A stretch of 64,000 nucleotides of DNA from contig OX123199.2 of assembly GCA_944739405.2 (NCBI GenBank), positions 3,957,898 to 4,021,897 of the forward strand. Reading direction: 5' to 3'. This DNA is from Euclidia mi (Eukaryota; Arthropoda; Insecta; Lepidoptera; Erebidae). Both the position numbers and the translations under genes were made by a program. The notes under the pieces are model-generated. The model did not search any database. It was given only the letters and a program-made list of their open reading frames with translations, and was not told the DNA's origin. Shown piece by piece: positions 12,901-23,018 of the stretch (within the stretch, counting starts at the first letter, position 1; each line of letters opens with the position of its first letter).

Positions 12901-15900
12901 ACGGGTAGATGTTTTTTGGCTTCTACATAGTTCGCAGGAGACGGAACCGTCTCATGCCATATATTTTTTCTTAAATTAGCAGGATGCGTCATGCGAGTAG
13001 TCAGATCTCACGTCTTTTGAGAACTACTTATATGAATAACTCTTTGTCGTGCAGGTCTTCTCACGATGCTTTCCGTCACCGTTAAAACAAAGAAAATAAA
13101 CTTTCAAGAAAAGTGCGGCCTCTTATTTAAAAGGCTGGCAATCCACTTCCGACTCCTACGGTGATGCAGGTGCGATGCGATCCGACTGCTAGTTTGCACA
13201 TTTTGCTTATGACTAATTTAGTGTATGTAATGTGTGTCCGTAGGTCCGGCAACACCGCAGACACCCGACGTCGCGCCGCGTCCCACTCTCTCGTACGATG
13301 ACCTACGTCGCAAGAACCGAGGCGAACATGCTGACACTAAGCAGGACCCATACAGGTAAACGCATGGCCTTTCAATTTTATGCTCTAAAATCCTTGTCTC
13401 TAGCCTGAATGTAATATTATATGTCTCGAGCCTAAATGTTGAATGATAGAGAATGCTTTCCGCATTAAGTCTGCCTTAGCACTTATTTTTTGTAATGTGA
13501 AAATTCAGAAATTGTGATGCAGTTGACCAGCATTACCTTACTAATAGACCAATAGATGGAATAACTCAGATGACTAAATCAAAGTGTATCTGGCTGTTGA
13601 GTACGATATCCTTAGTTCTCGTTTAGTCACCGCACATCTAACAACGATTCGAACGGCGAATACGGCGATACTGATTGGCTATCCGACGATTTTATCTTGA
13701 AACCGACGAATCCGAGTGCCGACTGAATCGAGTTGAGACTTGCCTTGGTTAAACACAGACCAACCCCATGACGTACCGACAAACGCGTTCATAGTAGGCA
13801 CACATCATTATTTGCTATGCAATAATTATAATAATAATAATATTTTACCACATTCGCACAACACTATCTAGTCCCAAACTAAGCAGAAGCTTGTACTATG
13901 GGTACTAGATAATGGATAAACATAGGTACATATATACATTTTTTTGTAAATACATACATAGTATACATAGAAACACCCAGACCAAGACAAACATCCATGT
14001 TCATGCACACAAATGTTTGAATTGAGCGGGAATCGAACCTGCGACCTTCGGCGTTCGTGCAATATTTTGCATGAACTCAAAAATTGCATCTTGTAGTACC
14101 TAATGTTTCACTCATATATTCAATAAGGCATTAAGTCGTCTCTCGTCTCGTAGTGTCTAAAATTCTTCATTCCGAAATTCAATAAATTAGTTAGTACATG
14201 AAATTAATAGTTTTATTCTGTTCTGACTGCAAAATGCACTTAGTGGTCAACTGCAAATCACATTTATATTTCTTACTGCTATTATAAACGCAAAAGGTTT
14301 GTTACTCTTTTACCAATAACTACTGAACGGCTTTTGATAAAATTTGCAATACTATAGCTTATACGTCCTAATAGAGCATGACCTATCTTTTGTCTTATCA
14401 ACCAGATCCCCATGCGGGCTGAAGCTAGTCAATCATAGGATATTTTGTAGGATATCTATCTATATATATATCCATAGCTACGCTCATCGCTAATGGCAAA
14501 CACCATATAGTAGGGGAGCCCATGGAGGGATTTCTGGATTTACTCGAGCGCGTCAGATATTGATAGCATACATGTCCTACGTATTTTTAATAAAGTAGGA
14601 ACGTTAATCAGATCGTTTGCATAGTGGAGGTGGTCGTACGAAAGATTTTAAACTGCAAAATAAAAAGAAAATTAATCGAGCGTGTCAGATTTTCTAAGAG
14701 GTTGTTATGTGAACCTAAAAAAAGGCTTTGATTGATTAATTTGACGATTTGGGTGTGACGCAAACTCGGGGTTTCTATTAGAAAGTGCAAAACAATTCAC
14801 CATTTTGAGATACTCAAACGCGTCAGATTAAGATATATATGCTACATCCTAACGTCCTAGACGTGCTTTCTCATAATCTGACGATTATCTGGAGGGATTA
14901 GTGCAACAGTTTTTCTTTTAAGTTTTTAAAATCAATTACCGGCGCCCCCCACCGATGAAGATGTAGACATTATATACAGTTTTATCATGTTATCATCTTA
15001 GCTTTGCAACCCAATAGGTCTCAATGACGCTCGAGTAAATTCCTATTTAGCAACGTGGACTCCCTTACTATATTTTAACAGACATATTTTTTTAATATGC
15101 TTTTCAGGAATGTTTCATGTCCACGCCATATAAATACAAATCATTTCTGCACATGCATTTCTAGGAGCTATCTTTATAATTGTAATAACCTTTTGAGAAA
15201 TCGACACAATTCACTTAACTGTATGTATAACCTCAGCAGGCTTGTCATTTTTCTCTCATAATAATAAAATGTATAAGGACAACTCACTCAGAGGCATCTG
15301 ATTCCAAGCTACGCAGAGCTTTTACCATTTTGCCTACTTTTAAATACATAGGCTGTAGGCACAGAACAAATGAATGATCGCGCTCATAACATAAAGCTCT
15401 GCCCTGGATTAAAATCAAACCTTTCCAGCTTAGCAGTAAATGTAACTAACCACTGAACTAATATGCCTGTCCAATTCCAATGGCAATATCATACAGTCGG
15501 AACAAGACGATGGTGTTGACAACAGAGTCAAGCAAATTATTCCTTTAGAGCGCTTGTACACGTTAAGATAACCCACCGAGTCTACTTCAAATAAGACCGA
15601 ATCATCATGTAAATGACCAGAATTATTTCGGATCTAGACATGAACATTTTTCGATGTGTCTAGAGCTCAAACAAAACAGTTTTCTTATTCAGCGCTGATG
15701 TAAGTATACACGGGTCGTGTGTAGAAACGACGCGAATTCTTGCAAAGGCCCGACGACTTTTATTAGCGAGTACAAGCGCTCTTAGTTCCCTTTGTACATA
15801 TATGGTGTGAGCTACTCTTTATAACCTATTTAATTCACCTAACTAAACCCTCCACATTCTGGATACAGGTAATGGAAACCATTTGCTTCCGTTGAAACAT

Positions 15901-17556
15901 AGGAGCAACGCATGTAGTGAGAACATTCGAGGGCAGTGACGCGCGCTGCGCCGACTCAATGTAAACGTTCTATTTGTTGCAACTAGTTTATACAGCGAGA
16001 CTTGATTGTAAAACGTAGGTTCGCGAGAACGTGCTTCCTTGCGATGCGATCATTTGCAACAAATTTATGGGCAAAACTGGAACGTTACCGTTACGGGCAC
16101 TTTGCAAGACTCCGTGCTGCTACTGAGAATTTGAAAAAACCCGGTGCCACTTTTACCCAACACAGGAATCGAACCCGGGATCTCCTGATTAGCAGACGCA
16201 TACGGTATCCACTGGATCTCGCAGGCAGTCGAAGTCGCTAAGATAGGCTTTGAACCAAGCAACACAATTTATATAAACGATAAGAAGATACTCGATGCTT
16301 CATCAGTTCGGCATTTTTAGCATAATCAGTGTTGTGCAATTTTTTCATACTTTATCAAGTCTCGCTGGATAGACTATAGTAATTTTTATTTTCGCAGAAT
16401 ACTGTACCGTCCGATTTCACTTTCCTCAGATATTTGATTAAATTAGTTATGTTCGAACGAATATTGCCCAAATTCTGTCAAATCTGATAAATTCAGAATA
16501 AGTATACATTTTTATAAAAATGTTGTGAAGTGAAATCGGATCAAAATCAAGAAAATCATGCATTTGCAAATGCCAATCATGTATAGCAGTAGCTATCACA
16601 AACTGTATTATTAGAATTTCAGTAGTTAAATATTTAACAGTCGAATTTTAATAATTATTGTACCTAAACAGATAGTTATGATTAAGCAATATAATAAGCA
16701 AAATTCCAATTTCCAGGCAACAATTCTGGGAAAGATTTTCATAGCTCATTGGATGAGAATAAAAGAAATGTCTTTGTTGCTATTTACACGATAAAGGCTA
16801 TTTTAACAAGAATAATTTTGATCACCAGCGGGCCTTACCCCAAAAGCATGAGTCTATGTTAATCGTTTAGGAATGTATAATTTCCTTGGCCAGTTGTCGA
16901 AAAAGAAATGGTTCTCTTCGGCCAGTTATCGAAAGGGAAATAGTCCTCTACACATGTAGCGTACGGGACTGGATTTTTACTTTTTCTCAAATTAAAGTAA
17001 AAATATTGCTTGCCCATATTATTCTGATTAAATGAGCCTTGACTCGTGTGTAGCTTTAATGTAAATGTTTATTTAGATGTATGGTTGAATTTTATTGTAC
17101 ACGCTTTTTGGTTATATTCGGTTGATTTATCGATCGGAGTCTTAGTAAGCTTTTAGACTACTATGCTGGCCTAAAGTAGTTAACTAATTATAATATTGTA
17201 ACATAAAAACAGCATTTAGCCTAAAACCTCACTTGCAACCGCGCTATTTTCAACCTTGTTGGTTTGTAACATGAAGATTTCAATACAAACGACCGCACTA
17301 GCGGTTTTCCCGCGGCTGATAAATTAAAAACAGCGCAAGTGCGGCTTCAAGTTTATTCAATTTAGTATGTATGCGCACCAATAAAAACTTGTGTAATTGA
17401 CAGCGCATATTTTTTACGTTACTGAGCAGTTATAGTAATAAAATGGTCGCTTGTTTCAGGACGGAGTCTGCGCCAATTGTGTCGCGTCCCAGGCCTCCTC
17501 CCGCGCCCTACCAGTCACAACCCCATACCAACAAGTACGGTGATGTCATGGAATAG
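3779..17556 (+). CDS. asrij: asrij / OCIAD1 family protein, 3' part of gene (four coding exons)
   Basis: Four exons join in frame (3779-3956, 4430-4578, 13244-13355, 17460-17556) to give 177 visible residues plus stop. The first exon encodes the second half of the OCIA domain, including the segment GYFIGKLSYQQACAEK; the third has a YDDLRRKNR stretch like the YEELRNKNR stretch of OCIAD1; the last ends in NKYGDVME, close to the conserved OCIAD C-terminus. Known OCIAD proteins are small membrane proteins of endosomes and mitochondria; Drosophila Asrij acts in endosomal signalling of blood-cell precursors. The N-terminus and first half of the OCIA domain are not in the window, so their exons should lie to the left. 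The gene points toward cyc, tail to tail. Family assignment is firm; function in this species is inferred from homology. Confidence 0.9.
4181..4388 (-). mobile_element. Helitron-like element, copy 2 (degenerate)
   Basis: Begins CTAGAGGATAACC (antisense) after A-TTA and shares CGATCCCGTGGGAATTTC and TGTTGGTCAGTCAG-like motifs with the family. It ends about 41 bp before the asrij exon b acceptor, near the expected branch point. Confidence 0.55.
4430..4578 (+). CDS. asrij: asrij coding exon b (middle linker)
   Basis: The acceptor AACTTGCAG precedes 4430 and the donor GATA|GTAAGC follows 4578. Its 149 nt fit phase 2 on entry and phase 1 on exit, matching exons a and c. It encodes a polar linker containing GDIYSDAGPGSSLDLD and IFSEDAYRPTDTD. 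From about 4482 the exon end, its donor and the first intron bases are repeated downstream (see the tandem array). Only this first donor keeps the frame with exon c. A Helitron-like element ends about 41 bp upstream of the acceptor. Confidence 0.88.
4482..5078 (+). repeat. Five-copy tandem duplication of the asrij exon b end plus its splice donor
   Basis: Copies of GACATCTACTCGGACGCGG begin at 4482, 4609, 4732, 4855 and 4978 (periods 127, 123, 123, 123). Each unit is about 95 bp of exon followed by GATAGTAAGC and a short (CATA)n stretch. Copies 1-4 keep the donor (exon ends at 4578, 4705, 4828, 4951); copy 5 has lost it, reading GACAGAATAT. No acceptor lies between copies, so they cannot be separate exons. 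The first period is not a multiple of three, so extending exon b to donors 2-4 shifts frame and meets a stop at 4704-4706. Copies are nearly identical, which suggests a recent origin or homogenisation. Confidence 0.93.
5079..5325 (+). other. asrij intron, no gene
   Basis: Mixed-composition intron between the tandem array and the Penelope-like remnant. No conserved feature recognised. Confidence 0.4.
5340..5970 (-). pseudogene. Penelope-like element remnant (GIY-YIG endonuclease)
   Basis: The - strand encodes a GIY-YIG-type module: GVYKINCSCGSSYIGQTKQ followed by IAERIKEHI. The upstream part (PYIRGVTDKIGDKLKNYSIP) fits the linker after the reverse transcriptase of Penelope-like elements. A frame break near 5605 splits it from REAIEIRKHKNFNREEGF, also typical of this C-terminus. 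The reverse transcriptase itself is absent. It lies in an asrij intron, antisense to the gene, and is surely inactive. Confidence 0.85.
6003..6056. repeat. 54-bp perfect palindrome without spacer
   Basis: Arms of 27 bp meet at the centre 6029/6030 inside GGTACCGGTACC; the outer sequence is TACTACGATACTACC and its complement. It follows the Penelope-like remnant and precedes a tandem repeat. Confidence 0.95.
6063..6340 (+). repeat. 120-bp tandem repeat, about 2.3 copies
   Basis: GAGATGCCGTG recurs at 6080 and 6200 (period 120), each followed by CACCTTCCAGCTTC; a shortened third unit begins near 6306. Stop codons interrupt all frames I read. It may belong to the neighbouring retroelement. Confidence 0.85.
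6640..6870. repeat. Inverted pair of LINE-tail-like repeats
   Basis: GGTATAGTAGGCCAAAACC...TCCTGCAGTGGACTGC (6666-6720) is mirrored by CAGCCTTTTGTAGTCCACTG...TATACCACGCTGGCC (6782-6856). The same tail, ending in (GATGAT)n, is at 40380-40490. Confidence 0.75.
7036..7440. repeat. Inverted minisatellite with a 49-bp near-perfect palindrome
   Basis: Units like TTTGGTAGAAATTGTA repeat on one strand at 7036-7130, and the complementary form (CTACCAAAACTACTATTCC) repeats at 7165-7260 and 7380-7430. At 7328-7376 two perfect 23-bp arms (AACCGTCGGTGTTGTCAAAA...) flank a 3-bp loop. Open frames here are repeat artefacts. Confidence 0.85.
7633..7848 (+). mobile_element. Retroposed element with poly(A) and 14-bp target duplication
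   Basis: Flanked by a perfect duplication GGGGAAAATTCCTC (7619-7632 and 7849-7862) and ending in an A-tract. The body (CGGGTATACTGACGTCG, CACGGTGTTTTAGTGGG) is not a tRNA; it is probably a SINE or a 5'-truncated LINE. Confidence 0.8.
7863..8560. other. AT-rich asrij intron, no gene seen
   Basis: No exon or defined repeat recognised. Confidence 0.4.
8581..8602. repeat. 22-bp palindrome of two head-to-head B-box motifs
   Basis: GGTTCGATTC, the RNA polymerase III B-box consensus, meets its own complement, giving a perfect palindrome around CCCGGG. The rest of a tRNA or SINE is not recognisable here. Confidence 0.8.
8678..8854. mobile_element. MITE with 25-bp terminal inverted repeats
   Basis: CTTGCTAGTTTCACTG in the left arm (8678-8702) pairs with CAGTGAAACTAGCAAAT in the right arm (8830-8854), one mismatch over 25 bp. 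Inside are direct repeats of CAAACTTGCATCATACTTGC type. Superfamily unknown. Confidence 0.8.
8855..9534. other. AT-rich asrij intron, no gene seen
   Basis: No coding or repeat signal that I can support. Confidence 0.4.
9545..9760 (-). mobile_element. SINE family S2 copy with 10-bp target duplication
   Basis: Flanked by AGTGTATTTA at 9535-9544 and 9761-9770. The - strand reads GCATAGGGTTCCC, CACCTGCAAGTGGTGCACCT, then the tail shared with other SINEs (CCTATTACGTGGGATC, GGCGTGAGTCTATGTATG). Confidence 0.85.
9778..10254. repeat. Small hairpins and a family G fragment
   Basis: AATACTACTACTT (about 9778) forms a tight hairpin with its complement. A longer one at 10223-10254 pairs ACAATAGCACGTAT with ATACGTGCTATTGT around a 4-nt loop. 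Between them, 10080-10195 is a partial family G repeat. Confidence 0.7.
10270..10450 (-). mobile_element. SINE family S3 fragment
   Basis: Contains (ATA)n, CCACATTCACACAACACAAT, and AAACTAAGCAGAAGCTTGTA. The same family occurs at 13830-14060 (with a tRNA-like head), 26925-27015 and 37515-37640. Confidence 0.65.
10451..11440. other. AT-rich asrij intron, no gene seen
   Basis: No exon recognised. Short open frames here lack family similarity. Confidence 0.4.
11448..11848 (+). pseudogene. mariner transposase remnant (DD34D), 5'-truncated
   Basis: An open frame holds the C-terminal half of a mariner transposase: QDNALVHTARVAR carries the second catalytic Asp, and HPPYSPDLAPSDYFLF the third, with exactly 34 residues between them, the mariner DD34D spacing. 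The DNA-binding half and first catalytic Asp are missing; the upstream frame (SFFRVTFFF) is unrelated. No terminal repeats were found. The rest reads as typical mariner (FADDSEMKAAVENHF). Inactive. Confidence 0.92.
11877..13100. repeat. Mixed repeats: LINE-tail piece, hairpin repeat and threefold foldback
   Basis: 11877-12070 resembles the repeat at 43190-43330. GGAGCCCTGC-GAA-GCAGGGCTCC is a perfect stem-loop at about 12440, with an inverted copy near 21604. ATCTATACACGATTAGT at 12579-12595 is inverted at 12675-12691, with a third arm at 12719-12739. Confidence 0.65.
13244..13355 (+). CDS. asrij: asrij coding exon c
   Basis: The acceptor GTGTCCGTAG precedes and the donor ACAG|GTAAAC follows. 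Length 112 nt, phase 1 in and phase 2 out, consistent with both neighbours. It encodes PATPQTPDVAPRPTLSYDD and then LRRKNRGEHADTKQDPY, matching the C-terminal half of OCIAD1-like proteins, where a charged YEELRNKNR-like element is conserved. The 8.7-kb intron before it is filled with repeats. Confidence 0.9.
13820..14060 (-). mobile_element. SINE family S3, copy with tRNA-like head
   Basis: The + strand ends with CGGGAATCGAACCTGCGACC, an antisense tRNA B-box region, and the body matches 10270-10450. A (AATA)n tract marks the other end. Confidence 0.7.
14511..15067. mobile_element. MITE with long imperfect TIRs and subterminal repeats
   Basis: The left end TAGGGGAGCCCATGG and right end CGTGGACTCCCTTA pair; inner arms share TTTACTCGAGCG. 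Four copies of a CGAGCGCGTCAGAT-like motif lie inside in both orientations, as expected for transposase binding sites. Confidence 0.75.
15068..16080. other. Intron with an antisense tRNA-like SINE piece
   Basis: 15400-15475 reads as an antisense tRNA-like head similar to 1632-1705. No exon seen. Confidence 0.45.
16085..16245 (-). mobile_element. tRNA-derived SINE (family S1), partial
   Basis: The - strand shows GACTGCCTGCGAGATCCAGT and a B-box GGTTCGATTCC, then CTCAGTAGCAGCACGGAGTC. The tail is truncated. Confidence 0.75.
16410..16540. repeat. Small inverted-repeat element
   Basis: TCCGATTTCACTT (16410-16422) is perfectly inverted at 16528-16540. Probably a short MITE. Confidence 0.5.
17460..17556 (+). 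CDS. asrij: asrij terminal coding exon d
   Basis: The acceptor GCTTGTTTCAG precedes 17460. The exon enters in phase 2, reads a proline-rich stretch (RPRPPPAPYQSQPHTNKYG) and stops at TAG 17554-17556. The terminal NKYGDVME is the family's C-terminal signature. An ATTAAA at 17661-17666 is a plausible poly(A) signal about 105 bp past the stop. Confidence 0.92.
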
Positions 17557-17690
17557 ACACCGCTTGTCACGTAGACAAACAAACAAACACGCCTACTTCC
17601 AACAAGACTTCATACGGAGTGTTGGAAAGAAATACAGCGTGGAGTTATTTACGGTTCATGATTAAAATTTATGCAATTTATAGTACCTAC
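17557..17690 (+). terminator. asrij 3' UTR with candidate poly(A) signal
   Basis: AT-rich sequence follows the stop codon, with the variant hexamer ATTAAA at 17661-17666. No canonical AATAAA is closer. The true cleavage site cannot be set from sequence alone. Confidence 0.4.
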
Positions 17691-18600
17691 TACATATAGT
17701 TGAGTTTTCAATTGAGTTGTTTTATTTGAAACCTATTAGTTATTTGACAGAAGTATTTTTACTCTGTAGAACGGATTACCGTTCTTGTCGCGGGTGTTTT
17801 CGCGAGAATTGCATACTAAGTCGCCAGAACATCTAGGTACTACAGATCAAATTGCAGTATCCTGTGGCATGGCAGACTATCAACTTTAGATGCCCAGGGA
17901 TTGGAATTTGTCTTTTTTCAACCCCAGTTTTTAGGATCGTTGTTATGACTGAAAATTGGGCCATATGGTACTGCAGAGTCTCAAGTTTGAAGACTGGGTC
18001 TTGTTCTGGAAGAAGTAAAAACAAATTAAATGTATTCTTTATTACTGACGACAAAAAAATTACAAAACATTGAAAAGAAAATTTGTTACTTTCTTTAGAT
18101 TATTATCGTTTGTTAATTTGTTTTTCATTTTTCGTTTGAAAAATCATTTGTTTTTTTCACTTTACGACTAAATACTACGCAACCAAGTTGCAACCAAACA
18201 TAATTATCTTGATTTTTTTCTGCTGCCAGTCGTTTATCAGATAAACTAGAAACCCGATTTGTACTACTCTTTTCATGATGGCGCAGGACAAGGGCTGCGA
18301 TCCCACAAACTTTGCTTTAACTCTACTTTAACTTTTTGACATCTTTAAAATTACGTCCTCAGACAAATTCACCCTAAGCCCAAAAAAATTTAACATTTGA
18401 ATGGATTATGCACACATACATAAATTGTTGTATTAATTGATTTTGGCAATTACTCGAGATGAGAGCAATGTCGATATATGATAGTTTGACAGAGAAAAAG
18501 CTCTGCGGTGCGCCATAATAAGTTAGTAGTGTATTTTGTGTACCGTTGTTAATTATGTTCCATTTTGTAGTAGGTACCTACCTATAGTAGTTGTAGGTAT
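17691..18600. other. Intergenic AT-rich stretch
   Basis: Start of the intergenic region between asrij and cyc. No feature recognised. Confidence 0.45.
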
Positions 18601-18629
18601 CTACGATGCATTGAGAATTTGAGATCTAA

Positions 18630-18840
18630 GCCAATGAATACAGATTTACATAGAAGCGCAGTTCTTAAGGATTCCAAGACTTGGAATCGGCTCACGAAAT
18701 GCTACGAACTAAACTTAAACTCTAAGTGGAGACTGTCTCCAGTTTAGTTCGTAGTTGGCGGCGCTGGCGTCGTTCTCCGTCTCTCTCGCTCTCGTAGTTA
18801 AGGTACACTGGAGGAGTGAGAGACGTGTGTCATTTATTAT
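18630..18840. mobile_element. MITE family M copy, truncated
   Basis: AATGAATACAGATTTACATA and GTTCGTAGTTGGCGGCGCTG match 35306-35592 and 22108-22340. It is cut at the right by a 5S-SINE fragment. Confidence 0.65.
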
Positions 18841-18847
18841 CATTATT

Positions 18848-18965
18848 GTGTGCTTCGGAGGGCACGTAAAGCTGTCGTCGGTCCCAGTTCTTGTCTCAGG
18901 ATAAGATTCGTTAGGCCATGGCGGAGGCCTTCGGCGGTCTGGAAACTCCGACACTAGCTTTCTGC
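18848..18965 (+). mobile_element. 5S-derived SINE fragment
   Basis: GTGCTTCGGAGGGCACGTAA and GGTCTGGAAACTCCGACAC match the middle and 3' part of the 5S-like SINE found antisense at 49201-49441. The 5S head is missing here. Confidence 0.6.
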
Positions 18966-21350
18966 CACGCTCATACGAAAAACAAACAACTATGGCACCA
19001 AGCGATAGCGATAGTAGAAATGAGAAGCGAATGGCACTTCTCAGGTAAATGGACAGACCATTTGTTTGTTTTGTCCAGAGGTCATAAGCAGCCGTACCTA
19101 CCTAAATAAAACTAACGTGATGAACGTCGATCGCTTGTCATCTGTGGTTTTTCCTTGACTGACATATAGGTATTTGGACGATGCACTAATAGTTGAGTGG
19201 ATGTTATTATTTAGCATGTACAGTCGAACAACTTCCCTCAAGACCACCATAAGGGCGAAAATCGCTTAGCAAGACATCGTCGCTTCCAGTGCTACTTTAA
19301 GAGCACATTGACACTCCTATACAAAACCAGTTTCTAGTGTGCCTCGACTCTATGAGCGAGCCAAGGGATTTTTTTTCAAACTGGTCCAGCGCCGACTTGT
19401 ATGATTGTACAAGCGCGGTAGGATATCCAACGTGAAGTTTTTACTAAAACTGAAGGGAAGCAATAAAAAAAGACTTTTACATAAAACATTTATTTGGTCA
19501 CTAGATAGATACCTTTCTATAGGTATGTTATTTGTTTACATAAAAATAACTTGGTAGGCCAGTACATAATTATTACCGAAAAGAAGGCCAAACTTAAAAC
19601 CTAATTCGGGAATTGACACAATCTCTATTTCAAAATATCTTGATCCTAATCTGTAATCTGCGTACCAATATAGAAATATAACAATCTGATCGTTCGCTAT
19701 GCACCGATATGTACCTACCTAGTTCTTTTTCTCTCAATAATTTCGTTACAAGCAAAACGTAAAAAAAATGGGTACTTACTTTATTTGGAACGATTTAAAA
19801 CAATTATATTTTATACGCGACCAATTTTATTATAATTACACATAGGTAAGGTAAGTGAATACACTTTTTACGACTACTTACCAGTTACCAGATATCTAGT
19901 AGATATATGTATAGTAAAAATACTTTCGCTTTATTTTCCGTACCTACTCATAGTGTGCGGCCTCTGACCGTCATGTCACCCTGTCTGCTTTAGTCCCTTT
20001 AAGATGCTCGAGACATCATAAAAAAAATCTCCTCAGGTACCTACTAAGAGCCACGCCATTCTGATTTTATATTGATCCATAGTTTGATCCGTTTGGTAGG
20101 TAAGCTGGTATGCATGTGTGCTGTGAAGATCAACACCCTCTTGCTCTGATCCCAAAGTATGTGGGTTCCTCGCTGTAGGTACCTATGTCCTTCGCTTCCA
20201 TAACTCTGTCACCCGTCGTCGTTCACCCATTATATTTAACCATCCATCTTTTTCTTGGCCGCCGTCTCATTTTATGTCCTTTTACTTTCATATTCATTAC
20301 TTATTTACTTTTACTTTCATATTTATTACTTATACCTATATATTCGTCTCTCTGTAAGAGCGCTATTATTAATCAGAGATCGACCATTTAGCCGATACGA
20401 ATCGTTGCACGTTGTAATTTGCGACTGCAACTAAGAACGTACTTTTTACATTTAAATACATAGGTAATCGTTTTAATTCGATCGCCTCGTGTAAGAGGCC
20501 GATAGTCTTTATTTTGCTGCAGCAGCACTTGAATCTTCTCGGAGTCCTCTCATAACTCAATGTTCTAGTAGGTAATTCTAGTGTCAATTTCCCAGAATAG
20601 TTTGCTATTCAAGTGTAAGGCGAATACGAAGAAGCTTGTTGTATAGCTAGGCACACATTAAAACCCATACTTAGAAATAATTCGCCAGCTGATCCTACGT
20701 AAGAATGTTTCCTAACGTGCCGAGTAAGTTTTTTTGTACCTATTTCTTTTTATATTGTTCTTCGAGAACAGCCTCTCACAATCGATGAACACACAGCCAC
20801 ACGCCAGCTATACAGTTGCAATATGATTTAATCCTTATTCCCTACGTCATAAGAATGGTACAAAGGTCAAAGTGTCTAGCCTTGTCTAGCCTGACGTTTA
20901 GCTGTGTGTACTAACGACTTCTTTCGACACTTTTTCAAGCCGTTTTAAAACTTCGCCAGCACCTAGTTAGGTACCTAAGTACCTATATATTTCAACACAT
21001 CCCAGTAATACTTTGTAAATGTATAAATAACGAGTGTCCCAAAATTAACGCAAGGTTTTTTTGAACAGCAAACACAGATTTTACTCCCCCATGGCTTAAC
21101 CAGTGGCAATATATTCGAGGGTACTGTCAAAGATCTTCAGAGGTACGGGGCAAGCGATAATTAACTTCGAGAAGTTAGTGGTGCACTCAGTGAGTTCCAT
21201 TGTATTGTAGTCTGTTGGTACTTAAACTAAGCTATCGCTGCCTCCGCTTCTACAATTTCGGCTATAGGTATTTTGTATAAAACTTTCATAAAACCGAAGA
21301 TTTTAAGCAATATCAAAGAGGGTGGTATTTAAACGCAAATCAAATAAAAT
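18966..21350. other. Intergenic AT-rich stretch
   Basis: No gene. 20279-20335 holds an imperfect direct duplication of CTTTTACTTTCATATT-like sequence. Confidence 0.45.
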
Positions 21351-21369
21351 ACTTTTTTTATGAAATAAT

Positions 21370-22005
21370 AATCCAAATTTCCATCAAAATTACTGATTGC
21401 ACAGCAGAATACACAATTCAAAGTATTAGAAAACACACTACAATTTATTTACGTAACGTACGGCTGTTTATCTTAATGCAAAGCAATTTTATTAATGCAC
21501 TGCTTATAATGACTAATATCCCTTATGGGTTGTATTTAACTGTTAGTCAAAAATACTAATTTTCCATCAAAAATACTAATTGCACCGCTAAGCTAAGTTG
21601 ACGGAGCCCTGCTTCGCAGGGCTCCTATTTTTGGGAGCGGGGTCACAAGAGAACCTAACATAACCTATTAAGTTTTCTGAGTGGATAAGTTTACTCGGAT
21701 AGATATTTTGCTTTTACAGTGAGTATCTTCTACATACGCACTAGTTAATTTGCTGTGCAGTTAGTATTTTTGATAAACATTTAGAATTTTTGTACTTAAA
21801 TAAATTTATTTGTATCGCATTATGAGGATAAAAGTATTGCTGATGTATTTTTAATTTTTTTCTGCAGTAATAGTTTTGTTAAACATTCATTTTATTTGTA
21901 GTAAAGTAATTTATTTGATTTAAAAAAGCATATAAATGATGAAAATATATTGATATGTGATTATTTATTTGATGTGCAATTAATAATATCCCTATCAAAA
22001 ATACC
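21370..22005. repeat. Dispersed TCAAAAATACTAATTGCAC motifs in both orientations, with a GC stem-loop
   Basis: Forms of the motif are near 21380, 21547 and 21570 (+) and near 21755 and 21970 (complement). GGAGCCCTGC-TTC-GCAGGGCTCC at 21604-21626 is a perfect stem-loop with an opposite-strand copy near 12440, and the shared flanks include AGAGAACCTAACATAACCTA. Possibly a foldback element. Confidence 0.6.
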
Positions 22006-22107
22006 AAGACTTTGAGAGATTGCTTAAAAATCAAGACTCTTTTTTGTGTACCATGTAACGATCATTTTTACTAACCCCAAGCTGTCAGCTATCAAATTGT
22101 TCTTTCT

Positions 22108-22345
22108 AGAGACAATGAATACAGATTTACATAATAGAAGCGCATTTCTTAAGGATTTCGTGTGCCGATTCTAATTGGCGTGTTGGCGGGTGTCGTCAGT
22201 TCGTCTCTCTTGCACTCATAGAGACAGCTGTCACAGCGCGACTGCCACGCCGCCAAGTGGCAATTTGGGTCACAGAAAGTTTATCTACAGAGCGCCCATA
22301 AGAAATGCGCCTCTATATAAATATCTATGCTCTATGCTAGAGGTT
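22108..22345. mobile_element. MITE family M copy
   Basis: Ends GAATACAGATTTACATAATA and TATATAAATATCTATGCTC are approximately inverted; GCCGCCAAGTGGCAATTTGG inside matches the copy at 35306-35592. Confidence 0.65.
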
Positions 22346-22438
22346 TCTAGAGTCGCCAACAATTCATCGCACAAATGACAGTACAAAGACAGTACAGTAA
22401 TCTTGCTCTAATTTTTGGACATCCATAATAGGTAAATA

Positions 22439-22757
22439 AGGGCGGTTTCAGATTAGCGTATTTTTCTGCGCGTAGGTATACGGTCGTTTCAGCTTACGCG
22501 CTTCCACGCGCGCTAAATTACGCGCTTCAGAAAACTGGAGTCGCTTAAACGGGCATATTTCGGCGTGTTCAATCGAAACGGTAGTGACATCCTGTCAGTG
22601 TAAACAACGATTTTGACGGCTCGCGCTTATAAGCTTAAAAGCGCGTCAACGCTCGTACGAGTTGCGCGTATGCCAAAAGGCGAGCCAATACGCGCCTACA
22701 TGCGCTTCAAAAAATGAGCTTATACGCGCGTAAAAAACGTTAATCTGAAACCGCCCT
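22439..22757. mobile_element. MITE with ~35-bp TIRs and CGCG-rich interior
   Basis: AGGGCGGTTTCAGATTA at the left and TAATCTGAAACCGCCCT at the right are perfect inverted ends. The interior repeats ACGCGCTT and CGCGCGTA in both orientations. Flanks share ATA. Confidence 0.85.
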
Positions 22758-23018
22758 ATATAATAAGGGCAGTTCGCATAAGCAAGGCAATGCAGGTACA
22801 ATATCACTAAAGTAAATATAAAATTAATTCACACCAGACTTTTAATTTTTCTTTATATTAGGTAGGTACATTAATACTTTCAAAATAATTAACATTAGTC
22901 TAAAAAATATGTAGGTAGTTTGAATTTTAGTTTTATAAATTTTAACACCATTCTGATGGAATAACTAACTAATAGGAATTTTTATTGGATTAGGTAAAAA
23001 TTCCCTGTGCCTAGGTAT

